A stretch of DNA of 64,000 nt from Streptomyces rubrogriseus. GTDB lineage: Bacteria; Actinomycetota; Actinomycetes; Streptomycetales; Streptomycetaceae. Shown here in pieces: positions 48,866 to 57,581 of the stretch. The stretch covers positions 2,728,001-2,792,000 of the forward strand of contig NZ_CP116256.1 in assembly GCF_027947575.1 (NCBI RefSeq), in the 5' to 3' direction. Within the stretch, counting starts at the first letter, position 1. Each line of letters begins with the position of its first letter. The position numbers and the translations under genes are program-made. Under the pieces are notes generated by a model. That model saw nothing but the letters and a program-made list of their open reading frames with translations, was not told the origin of the DNA and did not search any database.

Positions 48866-50452
48866 GTGTTCAACCGGAAGCGGGGCCTGCGGCGGGTCGC
48901 GGCCATCGTGTCCATATCGTCACTGGTCACCGGATGCGGCATCCTGTCCTCCGACGGTCCGGAGGACGAGGAGCCGATCGTCGTCGGGACGACCAGCGCC
49001 CCCAGCACCCTCGATCCGGCCGCTTCCTGGGACGGCTCGTGGGAGCTGTTCCGGAACATCTACCAGACGCTGCTCAGTTACCCGAGCGGTGCCACCGCGC
49101 CGCAGCCCGACGCCGCCGAGCAGTGCACGTTCACCGACACCTCGAACCGGGTGTACCGCTGCGAGCTGCGCGAGGGCCTGACCTTCTCCAACGGCGACGC
49201 CCTCGACGCCCAGGCCGTCAAGTACTCGATCGACCGGATCAGGGACATCGACGTCAACGGTGGACCGGCCGGCCTGCTCGGCAGCCTCGAACGGGTCCAG
49301 GCGCCCAGCGAACGCGAGGTCGTCTTCCACCTCAACAAGCCCGACGCCACCTTCCCGTTCGTGCTCGCCACGCCCGCCATGTCGATCGTCGCCCCCGGCG
49401 ACTACCCCGCGGACGCCCTGCGGGAAGGCAGCGGCGTCGTGGGCTCGGGCCCGTACACGCTCAAGTCCTACGAGGACGGCGAGCGGGCCGAACTCGTGCG
49501 CAACGACCGCTACAAGGGATTCGCCGAACGGCAGAACAAGGCGGTGACCGTCCGCTACTTCAAGGACTCCGCCGGCATGGTGAAGGCGCTGCGCGACGGG
49601 GACATCCAGGTGACCTACCGAGGCCTCGCGGCCGACGACGTCATCACACTCCAGGGCAAGGAGGGCAAGGAGGAGGGCCTCCAGCTGGTCGAGGGCACCG
49701 GTACGGAGATCAGCTACCTCGTCTTCAACCCAGAGGACCCCTGGGCGGGGCGCAAGGAAGTGCGCCAGGCCGTCGCGCAGGTGATCGACCGGACGGTGAT
49801 CGCCCACAAGATCTACCAGGACACCGTCGACCCGCTGTACTCGATGGTCCCCAAGGGCCTCACCGGCCACACCACGGGCTTCTTCGACGACTACGGCGAC
49901 CCCAGCGTCCCCAAGGCCCGCGAGATCCTCCGGGACGCCGACATCACCGAGCCGGTCCCGCTCACCCTCTGGTACACCACCGACCGCTACGGCTCCGAGA
50001 CGGCCAAGGAGTTCGAGGAGATCAAGCGGCAGCTCGACGCCTCCGGGCTGTTCGACGTCACTCTCGAGAGCCGTCCCTGGAAGACGTACGTCGCCGGATA
50101 CCAGAAGGGCGAGTACCCGGTGTTCGGACGTGGCTGGTCCCCGGACTTCCCGGACGCGGAGAACTTCATCGCGCCCTTCGTCGGGGAGCAGAACGCGCTC
50201 GGCACGCCGTACCTCACCCCGAAGATCACCGGCGATCTGCTGCCGCGCTCCCGCCGGGAGAGCGACCGCGCCAACGTGGAGCGGGAGTTCGAGCAGGCGC
50301 AGCAGATCATGGTGAACGACGCGCGGTTGCTGCCGCTGTGGCAGGGCAAGCAGTACGTGGCCGCCAGCACGGACATCTCGGGCGCGGAGCAGGCCCTGGA
50401 CCCGTCGACGATCATGATGATGTGGCAGCTCCAGCGGAAGACGAGCTGGTAG
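48866..50452 (+). CDS. Peptide/nickel-type ABC transporter substrate-binding lipoprotein
   Basis: A protein of about 528 residues, SBP family 5 (DppA/OppA-like). The signal peptide ends in the lipobox VTGC (about 26), so it is anchored outside the membrane. Typical motifs are TLDPAASWDGSWELFRNIYQ, YRCELREGLTFSNGDALDAQ, GSGPYTLKSYEDGERAELVR and RKEVRQAVAQVIDR. It probably binds oligopeptides. No permease or ATPase genes are adjacent, so it works with a system encoded elsewhere. GTG 48866 follows GAGGAG by 7 bases; 48860 is too close to it. Confidence 0.92.
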   Translation: MFNRKRGLRRVAAIVSISSLVTGCGILSSDGPEDEEPIVVGTTSAPSTLDPAASWDGSWELFRNIYQTLLSYPSGATAPQPDAAEQCTFTDTSNRVYRCELREGLTFSNGDALDAQAVKYSIDRIRDIDVNGGPAGLLGSLERVQAPSEREVVFHLNKPDATFPFVLATPAMSIVAPGDYPADALREGSGVVGSGPYTLKSYEDGERAELVRNDRYKGFAERQNKAVTVRYFKDSAGMVKALRDGDIQVTYRGLAADDVITLQGKEGKEEGLQLVEGTGTEISYLVFNPEDPWAGRKEVRQAVAQVIDRTVIAHKIYQDTVDPLYSMVPKGLTGHTTGFFDDYGDPSVPKAREILRDADITEPVPLTLWYTTDRYGSETAKEFEEIKRQLDASGLFDVTLESRPWKTYVAGYQKGEYPVFGRGWSPDFPDAENFIAPFVGEQNALGTPYLTPKITGDLLPRSRRESDRANVEREFEQAQQIMVNDARLLPLWQGKQYVAASTDISGAEQALDPSTIMMMWQLQRKTSW

Positions 50453-50525
50453 CCGCTCCCGTTGTCAGTGGTCGGCGGTAGGTTCTTGGGCACTGGAAGC
50501 CACCGCACAGCGTAAGGAAGTTGAC

Positions 50526-51209
50526 GTGACCGACATCGCCATGCTGCCCGAGTCCTGGCGCGAGGTGCTGGGCGGCGAGCTGCAGCAGCCCTACTTCAAG
50601 GAGCTGATGGAGTTCGTCGAGGAGGAGCGGGCGAACGGCCCCGTCTACCCGCCGCGCGAGGAGGTCTTCGCCGCGCTGGACGCCACGCCCTTCGACCGGG
50701 TGAAGGTCCTGGTCCTCGGCCAGGACCCGTACCACGGCGAGGGCCAGGGGCACGGGCTGTGCTTCTCGGTCCGGCCGGGGGTGAAGGTCCCGCCGTCCCT
50801 GCGGAACATCTACAAGGAGATGCACGCGGAGCTGGACACCCCGATCCCGGACAACGGCTATCTGATGCCGTGGGCGGAGCAGGGCGTCCTGCTGCTCAAC
50901 GCGGTGCTCACGGTCCGGGCCGGCGAGGCGAACTCGCACAAGTCCCGCGGCTGGGAGCTGTTCACCGACGCGGTGATCCGCGCGGTGGCCGCCCGGACCG
51001 ACCCCGCGGTGTTCGTGCTGTGGGGCAACTACGCGCAGAAGAAGCTGCCGCTGATCGACGAGGCGCGGCACGTCGTGGTCAAGGGGGCGCATCCCTCGCC
51101 GCTGTCCGCGAAGAAGTTCTTCGGCTCCCGCCCCTTCACGCAGATCAACGAGGCGGTCGCCGGACAGGGCCACGAGCCGATCGACTGGACCATTCCGAAC
51201 CTGGGCTGA
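50526..51209 (+). CDS. ung: Uracil-DNA glycosylase (family 1)
   Basis: A 227-residue base-excision repair enzyme removing uracil from DNA. The family-1 active site is complete: LGQDPYHGEGQGHGLCFSV (with the catalytic Asp of the GQDPYH motif) and the C-terminal HPSPLS loop. The conserved LLLNAVLTV and WGNYAQKK (base-recognising Asn) are also present. GTG 50526 has GGAAG 6 bases upstream. It stands alone after the binding-protein gene. Confidence 0.97.
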   Translation: MTDIAMLPESWREVLGGELQQPYFKELMEFVEEERANGPVYPPREEVFAALDATPFDRVKVLVLGQDPYHGEGQGHGLCFSVRPGVKVPPSLRNIYKEMHAELDTPIPDNGYLMPWAEQGVLLLNAVLTVRAGEANSHKSRGWELFTDAVIRAVAARTDPAVFVLWGNYAQKKLPLIDEARHVVVKGAHPSPLSAKKFFGSRPFTQINEAVAGQGHEPIDWTIPNLG

Positions 51210-51336
51210 GCCGGGCCCGGCGCTCGGGCCGGTCCGTCACCGGCCGGCCCGCGCACACCCCGGTGCCGCCTGACCGGGAAAGCGGGCGCGTGCGGTTAGC
51301 GTCGTCGGGACACCCGACGAGGGCACGGAGGACGCG

Positions 51337-51888
51337 GTGGCGAAGGGACAGGAGCAGGCGGCGCCGGATGCCGTGCTGACGCGGATCGGCCAGGTCGCCA
51401 TGCTGCACCACGCGGGCGACCGCGAGGAGGCCCGGCACCGCTTCCTCGCCCTGTGGGCGGAGATCGGCGAGCACGGCGACGCCCTGCACCGCTGCACGCT
51501 GGCCCACTACCTGGCCGACACCCAGGACGACCCGCAGGAGGAACTGGCCTGGGACCTGAGGGCGTTGTCGGCTGCCGAGGAACTGACGGGGGACCCGCCC
51601 GGCGGCCGGCACGAGGGCACGCCCGCCGCCCGCGCCCTCTACCCCTCGCTCCACCTGAACCTGGCCGCCGACTACGACCGGCTCGGACACCGCGAGGCGG
51701 CCCGGCTGCACCTGAGACACGCCCGTGCCGCCGCCGAGACCCTCGCCCCCGGGCGGTACGGAGAGGGCGTACGCGCCTCGATCGACCGGCTGGAGCTGCG
51801 CCTGCACGGCACCGGCCGGGACGCCGACGGGCCCGGCCGTCCCGACGGCCCCCAGGGGCGAGGGCGACCGCCGCGGCAGCGGCCCTAG
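51337..51888 (+). CDS. Tetratricopeptide-like hypothetical protein
   Basis: A 183-residue alpha-helical protein with TPR-like repeats: IGQVAMLHHAGDREEARHRF, CTLAHYLADTQDDPQEELAW, LHLNLAADYDRLGHREAARL. It ends in a disordered Gly/Arg/Pro tail. Such proteins usually mediate protein contacts. GTG 51337 has GGAGGA upstream. No partner is suggested by the neighbours. Confidence 0.78.
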   Translation: MAKGQEQAAPDAVLTRIGQVAMLHHAGDREEARHRFLALWAEIGEHGDALHRCTLAHYLADTQDDPQEELAWDLRALSAAEELTGDPPGGRHEGTPAARALYPSLHLNLAADYDRLGHREAARLHLRHARAAAETLAPGRYGEGVRASIDRLELRLHGTGRDADGPGRPDGPQGRGRPPRQRP

Positions 51889-51936
51889 GTCCGGTCCCGG
51901 CCCGGCGCCCGGCCGGTCACCAGGGTACGGCCGGGT

Positions 51937-52433
51937 TCAGCGGCCGTACGCGTCCTCGCAGATGCGGGCCTCGGGGCTGCCCGGCCGCCAGCCGCCGTAC
52001 TGCTTGCCGAGGGAGCACACGTCCGCCTTCCCGCCGGTGCCCTCGCCGGACCCGCCGGGCAGTTCGGGCACCCGGGGCCGGGGGTCGCGGGCGCACGGGT
52101 GTGCTCGGGGGCCGCGGGAGCGGCGGGCCGCCGCTCGGTGGCACCGGCGGCCGGAAGCCGGTGCCGCGCGGCCGGGGGCGCCGGGGCCTTCGTCCGGCGG
52201 GGTTCTCCGGTGGCGTGCTCCGGGGTCGGGGAGGGCCCGATCATCTCCAGCGCCTCCCGGGCCGGGGCCTGCACCACCCGCGGCTCGGCCGGGCCGTCCG
52301 GACGTGGTGCGGACGAGCGGGCGCCGACCGTGGACGGGTCGGCCGCGGCCGGGCCCCGGACCGTCGTACAGCCGGTCAGGGCCGAGACAGCCACGGTCAC
52401 GAGAAGCGTTGCGGTGGTCGTCGTTCGATGCAC
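51937..52433 (-). pseudogene. Lipoprotein gene with one-base frameshift
   Basis: From GTG 52433 the protein begins HRTTTTATLLVTVAVSALTG then C, a signal peptide with lipobox LTGC, and runs through a Pro/Ala-rich region. The expected C-terminal domain is in another frame: RVPELPGGSGEGTGG, then VCSLGKQYGGWRPGSPEARI and CEDAYGR before the stop at 51937. The two frames meet at G-runs GGGG/GGGGG (52074-52084). The span of 497 bases needs one more base to be a multiple of three, so one base is missing in the homopolymer, by mutation or sequencing error. Confidence 0.72.
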
Positions 52434-52545
52434 CCGCGCCACTCTGCTGGTTCGGGCGTCACGACCGGCGCCGGACAAGCGCAGGTTGCCCCGCACGGGT
52501 GATCTCCGGCCCCGTACGGAGTCCCGTGGGCGGCCCGGGGTGACG

Positions 52546-53058
52546 TCAGTCGCCCGTCGCGCCGTCCAGGCGTTCGCGGATCAGGTCCGCGTGCCCGTTG
52601 TGACGCGCGTACTCCTCGGTCATGTGGGTGTGGATCCAGCGCAGGGTGTAGCGCTCGCCGGTGCGCAGGTGCTTGCCCCGGGTCGGTTCGTCCAGGGGGA
52701 CACCGGTCGCGTTGCGGCGGGCCGCCTCGATCTCGGCCTGCCAGGTGGCGCGGGCCTCGGCGAAGGTGTCCGCCCCGGTGAGCCGGAACTCGCCGTCCGG
52801 GTCCTCGTCGGAGTAGTAGATCGGGCCCGCGTCCTCCGCCGCCAGCACCCTGCGGTACCAGCTGCGCTCCACCTCCGCCATGTGCCGGACGAGTCCCATC
52901 AGGGACAACGTCGACGGCGCGACGGCGGCCGTCCGCAACTGCTCGTCGGTGAGCCCCTCGCACTTCCAGGCGAGGGTCCGCCGGTGGTATTCGAGCCAGC
53001 CCTCCAGCATGGTGCGTTCGTCGGCGTCGACGGCGGGTTCGTGGCGTTCGGTCGTCAT
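52546..53058 (-). CDS. DinB-family (DUF664) protein
   Basis: A protein of about 170 residues with the four-helix DinB/YfiT fold: ADERTMLEGWLEYHRRTLAW, SLMGLVRHMAEVERSWYRRV (first His ligand) and LRWIHTHMTEEYARHNGHAD (His ligands). Actinobacterial members are mycothiol- or metal-dependent transferases or stress proteins; this one is uncharacterised. ATG 53058 has GAGG upstream. It lies 42 bases after the TetR gene on the same strand. Confidence 0.87.
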   Translation of the reverse strand: MTTERHEPAVDADERTMLEGWLEYHRRTLAWKCEGLTDEQLRTAAVAPSTLSLMGLVRHMAEVERSWYRRVLAAEDAGPIYYSDEDPDGEFRLTGADTFAEARATWQAEIEAARRNATGVPLDEPTRGKHLRTGERYTLRWIHTHMTEEYARHNGHADLIRERLDGATGD

Positions 53059-53100
53059 GGCGGCATCCTCGCTCAGAACGGCGGGTCCCACCAGGAGTTT

Positions 53101-53721
53101 TCAGCGGTCCGGCACGCCGCCCAGCATGCCCGCGAGAAGCTCCCGCAGTCCCGACCGCACCTCCTCGGGGCCCGGCACCTCGGCGTGGAAGGTCCCGGCC
53201 ACGCAACTGAACATCAGGCCGTCCGCCCAGGCGACCAGCGTCAGCACGTGCCGGGCCGGGTCGGCGGAGCCCATCGCGGTGACGAGGGCGCCCAGTTGCT
53301 CCCGGAACCGGGCACCCGCGGCGTCGAAGTGCGCCCGCAGTTCCGGGCGGCGCGTGGCCTCCAGCGCCAGTTCGTACCGGGCCAGGGTCAGCGCACGGTT
53401 ACGGGTCAGCGCCCGGTGCGTCGCCAGCGCCAGCGCGTCCACCAGGGCGTCCAGGCCGGCCCGCGGGTCGGGCATCTCGTGCAGCGCCAGCACCCGGGCC
53501 TCCCGGTCGGCCAGCCGCCGCACCGCCAGCTCCAGCAGCGCCTGCCGGGTCCGCGCGACGTTGGAGGTGGAGCCCTGGGGGAGCCCCGCCGTCTCGTCGA
53601 CCGCCCGGTGCGTGAGCCCGCGCATCCCGCGCTCCGCGAGCAGGGCCAGCGCCGCGTCGGCGACCAGGCCGGCCCGGGAGGCGCCCGCCGAGGGGCCGGG
53701 GGGTGCGGTGTGTGCGGACAT
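53101..53721 (-). CDS. TetR-family transcriptional regulator
   Basis: A regulator of about 206 residues with N-terminal helix-turn-helix LVADAALALLAERGMRGLTH, RAVDETAGLPQGSTSNV and a C-terminal ligand domain. It diverges from a FAD-dependent monooxygenase, and the spacer holds two matching palindromes that fit a TetR dimer site. The likely arrangement is repression of both genes, relieved by the monooxygenase's substrate. ATG 53721 is chosen. Confidence 0.92.
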   Translation of the reverse strand: MSAHTAPPGPSAGASRAGLVADAALALLAERGMRGLTHRAVDETAGLPQGSTSNVARTRQALLELAVRRLADREARVLALHEMPDPRAGLDALVDALALATHRALTRNRALTLARYELALEATRRPELRAHFDAAGARFREQLGALVTAMGSADPARHVLTLVAWADGLMFSCVAGTFHAEVPGPEEVRSGLRELLAGMLGGVPDR

Positions 53722-53742
53722 GGAGATCAACCTACCCCTCTC

Positions 53743-53789
53743 ACTACGGCTGTAGTACGGTCGGCGGCAGCTGTTACTACATCTGTAGT
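53743..53789. promoter_or_regulatory. Two TetR operators (ACTAC-n4-GTAGT)
   Basis: ACTACGGCTGTAGT (53743-53756) and ACTACATCTGTAGT (53776-53789, arms ACTACA/TGTAGT) are two copies of one palindrome, 33 bases apart and so on the same face of the helix. They fill the spacer between the TetR gene and the monooxygenase. Confidence 0.8.
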
Positions 53790-53823
53790 GCACCTCGCGT
53801 CGAGGAGAGGGTCGGGGAGAGCC

Positions 53824-55014
53824 ATGACACGCACGAGGAGCGCCGTCGTGATCGGCGGCGGCATCGGCGGCCTGACCGCGGCGGCCGCCCTGCACCGGAA
53901 CGGCCTCCGGGTCACCGTCCTGGAACGGGCCCCCTCGCTCCGGCCGATCGGCGCGGCCATCTCGCTGTCGCCCAACGCCCTGCGCGCCCTGGACGTGATC
54001 GGCCTCGGCGACGAGGTCCGCGACCTCGCCGCCTGGCAGGGCGACGGAGGGCTGCGCACCCCCGGCGGGCGCTGGCTCTCCCGCTCCAGTGCCGAGGCGG
54101 CCGCGGCACGCTTCGGCGGTCCGCTGGTGCTGCTCCACCGCTCCACCCTCGTCGAACGCCTGGCCGCGCTGCTGCCGCCGGACGCCGTCCGCACCGGCGC
54201 GGACGCGCAGCTCGCCGACCCGGGCGACGACGACCGTCCGGCCAGGGTGCGCACGCCGGACGGCGAGCTGGAGGCCGACCTGGTCGTCGCGGCCGACGGC
54301 ATCCACTCCGCCGTGCGCCGCGCGCTCTTCCCGGACCACCCGGGCCCGGTCTACTCCGGCTTCACCACCTGGCGGCTGGTGATCCCCGTCCCCGGCGTCG
54401 GGTTCGCCTCCCACGAGACCTGGGGCCGGGGCCGTATCTGGGGCACGCATCCGCTCAAGGACGGCCGGGTGTACGCCTACGCCGCCGCCGTCACCCCGGC
54501 CGCGGGGCACGCGGCCGACGAGCGGGCCGAGCTGCTGCACCGCTACGGCGACTGGCACGACCCGATCCCCGCCGTCCTCGCGGCCGCCCGCCCCGAGGAC
54601 GTCCTGCGCCACGACGTGCACCACATCGCCGAGCCGCTGCCGGCCTACCACCGTGGCCGGGTCGCCCTCCTCGGGGACGCGGCGCACGCCATGCCGCCCA
54701 ACCTCGGCCAGGGCGGCAACCAGGCCGTCGAGGACGCGGTCGTGCTCGCCCACCACAACCAGGACCTCGCCGCCTACACGGCCGCCCGGCTGCCCCGCAC
54801 CACCGCGATCGCCCGGCAGGCCGTCAAGGTGGCCCGCCTCAACCTGATGAGCAACCGCGCCGGGATCGCGGTCCGCGACGCCGCGATCCTCGCCCTGTCC
54901 AAGGCCGGACCCGCCCTGTTCCTGCGCGGCTTCGACGGCATCGCCGACTGGCGGCCCCCGCAGCCCCCGTATGCTTCCCGGCGGACCCAGGTCGGCGAGC
55001 GTTACGAGCGTTAG
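53824..55014 (+). CDS. FAD-dependent monooxygenase (PHBH-like)
   Basis: A 396-residue flavoprotein: dinucleotide motif VVIGGGIGGLTAAAALHRNG (about 8-27), the DG motif VVAADGIHSAVRRAL, and the GD motif VALLGDAAHAMPPNLGQGGN. This set defines aromatic-ring hydroxylases and related oxidative-tailoring enzymes. ATG 53824 follows GGGGAGAG. Its substrate probably also acts as inducer of the divergent TetR. It is followed after 13 bases by the oxidoreductase gene, likely the same transcript. Confidence 0.92.
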   Translation: MTRTRSAVVIGGGIGGLTAAAALHRNGLRVTVLERAPSLRPIGAAISLSPNALRALDVIGLGDEVRDLAAWQGDGGLRTPGGRWLSRSSAEAAAARFGGPLVLLHRSTLVERLAALLPPDAVRTGADAQLADPGDDDRPARVRTPDGELEADLVVAADGIHSAVRRALFPDHPGPVYSGFTTWRLVIPVPGVGFASHETWGRGRIWGTHPLKDGRVYAYAAAVTPAAGHAADERAELLHRYGDWHDPIPAVLAAARPEDVLRHDVHHIAEPLPAYHRGRVALLGDAAHAMPPNLGQGGNQAVEDAVVLAHHNQDLAAYTAARLPRTTAIARQAVKVARLNLMSNRAGIAVRDAAILALSKAGPALFLRGFDGIADWRPPQPPYASRRTQVGERYER

Positions 55015-55027
55015 AGGAGCACATCCC

Positions 55028-55933
55028 GTGAAGGTCGGCTGCATCGGACTCGGCGACATCGCGCAGAAGGCCTACCTGCCGGTGCTCGCCGCCCTCCCCG
55101 GGATCGAACTGCACCTGCAGACCCGCACCCCCGCCACCCTCACCCGGGTCGGGGACAAGCTGCGCATCCCGTCGGCGCAGCGCCACGCCGACCTCGACGC
55201 GCTCCTCGCCCAGGGCCTGGACGCCGCCTTCGTGCACGCGCCGACGGCCGCCCACCCCGAGATCGTGACCCGGCTGCTGGAGGCGGGCGTACCCACCTAC
55301 GTCGACAAGCCGCTCGCCTACGAACTGGCCGACTCCGAACGCCTGGTGACCCTCGCCGAGGAGCGCGGCACCAGCCTCGCCGTCGGCTTCAACCGGCGCC
55401 ACGCGCCCGGGTACGCGCAGTGCGCCGAGCACCCGCGCGAGCTGATCCTCATGCAGAAGAACCGCACCGGACTGCCCGAGGACCCGCGCACGATGATCCT
55501 CGACGACTTCATCCACGTCGTCGACACGCTGAGGTTCCTGGTGCCCGGGCCGGTCGACGACGTGACCGTGCGCGCCCGCGCCGAGGACGGCCTGCTCCAC
55601 CACGTCGTGCTCCAGCTCGCCGGGGACGGCTTCACCGCGCTCGGTGTGATGAACCGGCTCAGCGGCTCGGCCGAGGAGATCCTGGAGGTCTCGGGCCAGG
55701 ACACCAAGCGCCAGGTGGTCAACCTCGCCGAGGTGATCGACCACAAGGGCCAGCCGACCGTGCGGCGGCGCGGCGACTGGGTCCCGGTGGCCCGGCAGCG
55801 CGGCATCGAGCAGGCGGTGCTCGCCTTCCTGGACGCGGTGCGCTCCGGCGAGGTGCTCAGTGCCCGGGACGCGCTGGCGACCCATGAGCTGTGCGAGCGG
55901 GTGGTCCGGGCCGTGCTGGACGGTTCCGCCTGA
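55028..55933 (+). CDS. Gfo/Idh/MocA-family oxidoreductase
   Basis: A protein of about 301 residues. The Rossmann N-terminus reads KVGCIGLGDIAQKAYLPVLA; DAAFVHAPTAAHPEIVTRLL, YVDKPLAYELADSERLVTLA (with the catalytic Lys of the family's EKP-like motif, here DKP) and GFNRRHAPGY follow. It oxidises or reduces a sugar-like or polyol substrate with NAD(P). GTG 55028 has GAGGAG upstream. Its last 77 bases overlap the 3' end of the lnt gene on the other strand. Confidence 0.9.
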   Translation: MKVGCIGLGDIAQKAYLPVLAALPGIELHLQTRTPATLTRVGDKLRIPSAQRHADLDALLAQGLDAAFVHAPTAAHPEIVTRLLEAGVPTYVDKPLAYELADSERLVTLAEERGTSLAVGFNRRHAPGYAQCAEHPRELILMQKNRTGLPEDPRTMILDDFIHVVDTLRFLVPGPVDDVTVRARAEDGLLHHVVLQLAGDGFTALGVMNRLSGSAEEILEVSGQDTKRQVVNLAEVIDHKGQPTVRRRGDWVPVARQRGIEQAVLAFLDAVRSGEVLSARDALATHELCERVVRAVLDGSA

Positions 55934-57431
55934 GCCGCGCCGTCCGTACGCCCTCGGCGGCGCCCCAGGCCGCGAGGGCCCCCAGCGCCGCGTACACCGT
56001 CCAGTCGCCGTAGCGGACGTAGGGCGTGGTGCCGTGGGTGACGGGGACCTCGTACACCCGTGGCGTGCTCGCGTCGGTGCCGAGCCAGGAGCCGATCCGG
56101 GCGCCGTTCGCGTCGTAGACGGCGGAGACGCCGGTCAGCGTCGCGTGCACCATCGGCCGGCCGGTCTCGGCGGCACGCAGCGCGGCGAGCGAGGCGTGCT
56201 GCTCGGGCGCCCAGGTGTGCTGGAAGGTCGAGGTCGAGGACTGGGCGACCAGTACCTCCGCGCCGTCGGCGACCAGGCTGCGGCTCATGTCGGGGAACGC
56301 GCTCTCGAAGCAGACCATCGGCCCGATCCGCAGGCCGTCGCCGACGTCCATCACCACCTGCTCGGTGCCCTGCCTGCGGTCCTCGCCCGCCGCCTTGCCG
56401 ACGGAGGTGGCCCAGCCGAGCAGCGAACGGAACGGCACGTACTCACCGAAGGGGACCAGCCGCATCTTGTCGTACCGGTCGCCGGTCGGGCCCTCGGGGC
56501 CGACGAGCACCGAGCTCTTGTAGATGCCGGGTTTGTCGGAGCGCCGCGCGTCCACGTTGACCAGGAGGTCCGCGCCGGTCTCCCGGGACAGCGCGGCCAG
56601 CCGCCGGGCGAGGTCCGGCCGGTCGTCCAGGTCGAAGCCGACGCTGCTCTCGCCCCAGACGATCAGGTCGAGGTCCCGGTCCGCGAGCCGCCGGGTGAGC
56701 TGCTCCTCGCGGTCGAACCGCCGGTCGGCGCTGTCCGCGCCGGCGACCACGCCGGGCTGCACCACGGCGATCGCGGCCCGCTCGTCGGTGTCGGGGCGCG
56801 GCGACCAGACCCAGGCCGCCGAGGTGGCCGCGGCCGTGGCGACGAGCCCGGCCAGGGCCGGTACCCTCGCCCGGCGCACGGCGACGAGGACGGCGAGGGC
56901 GACGTTGACGGCGACCACCAGGAAGCTGAGCAGCCACACGCCGCCCACCGAGGCCAGCCGCAGCGCCGGGGCCACCTGCCACTGACTGGCGCCGAGCATC
57001 CCCCAGGGGCCGCCCAGTCCCTGCCAGGAGCGGACCAGCTCCGCCAGCAGCCAGCCCGACGGCAGGACGACGAGCGCCGCGGCGACCCGGCCGGAGGAGG
57101 GCGTCCCGCCCAGGGTCCGGTGCACCAGCCAGCCCCACGGGACCCACAGCGCGCCGAGCAGCACGGCGATGACGAAGGTGAAGACGTGCAGGTTGGGCAG
57201 CAGCCAGTGGTGCATGGCCAGCACGAACCCGAACCCGCCGCACCACCCGTCGTACGCCGCCCGCTTCCCGCCCGGCGCGGTCCGGGCCAGCAGGATCCAG
57301 GGGACCAGCGCGAACCAGGCCCACCACCACAGGGTCGGGCCGGGGAAGGCCAGCACGGGCAGGGCCCCGACGAGCACGGCGACGGCCGAGCGCCGCCACG
57401 GGGAGGCGAGCCAGTGGTCGAGCGTCTTCAT
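55857..57431 (-). CDS. lnt: Apolipoprotein N-acyltransferase
   Basis: A protein of about 524 residues that N-acylates the lipid-modified Cys of lipoproteins. Membrane segments fill residues 15-210. The nitrilase-like domain follows, with the catalytic triad in IVWGESSVGF (Glu), YDKMRLVPFGEYVPF (Lys) and IGPMVCFESAFP (Cys). ATG 57431. The gene's C-terminus is Pro/Arg-rich. It converges on the oxidoreductase gene with an overlap. Streptomyces carries two such enzymes; this would be one of them (from memory). Confidence 0.92.
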   Translation of the reverse strand: MKTLDHWLASPWRRSAVAVLVGALPVLAFPGPTLWWWAWFALVPWILLARTAPGGKRAAYDGWCGGFGFVLAMHHWLLPNLHVFTFVIAVLLGALWVPWGWLVHRTLGGTPSSGRVAAALVVLPSGWLLAELVRSWQGLGGPWGMLGASQWQVAPALRLASVGGVWLLSFLVVAVNVALAVLVAVRRARVPALAGLVATAAATSAAWVWSPRPDTDERAAIAVVQPGVVAGADSADRRFDREEQLTRRLADRDLDLIVWGESSVGFDLDDRPDLARRLAALSRETGADLLVNVDARRSDKPGIYKSSVLVGPEGPTGDRYDKMRLVPFGEYVPFRSLLGWATSVGKAAGEDRRQGTEQVVMDVGDGLRIGPMVCFESAFPDMSRSLVADGAEVLVAQSSTSTFQHTWAPEQHASLAALRAAETGRPMVHATLTGVSAVYDANGARIGSWLGTDASTPRVYEVPVTHGTTPYVRYGDWTVYAALGALAAWGAAEGVRTARLRRNRPARPGPPARTAHGSPARPGH

Positions 57432-57542
57432 GGACTCCTCCCTACCGATGATCCCTACCCGTTGGTTCCCCCAGTGTGCCCACGCGACGAGGGCGAATTC
57501 AGTTGATCACACCGAAGCCTGTTCGGCGCGTAACACCTCACC

Positions 57543-57564
57543 TAGGATGATCGATGATCGATCA
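57543..57564 (+). promoter_or_regulatory. Promoter -10 and TGATCGAT-G-ATCGATCA inverted repeat
   Basis: TAGGAT (57543-57548) is a good -10. It runs directly into an inverted repeat with perfect 8-base arms (57548-57564), just upstream of GGAGG and ATG 57582. A repressor bound here would block transcription start of the SDR gene. No convincing -35 is present. Confidence 0.55.
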
Positions 57565-57581
57565 AAACGTGGAGGTACCTC

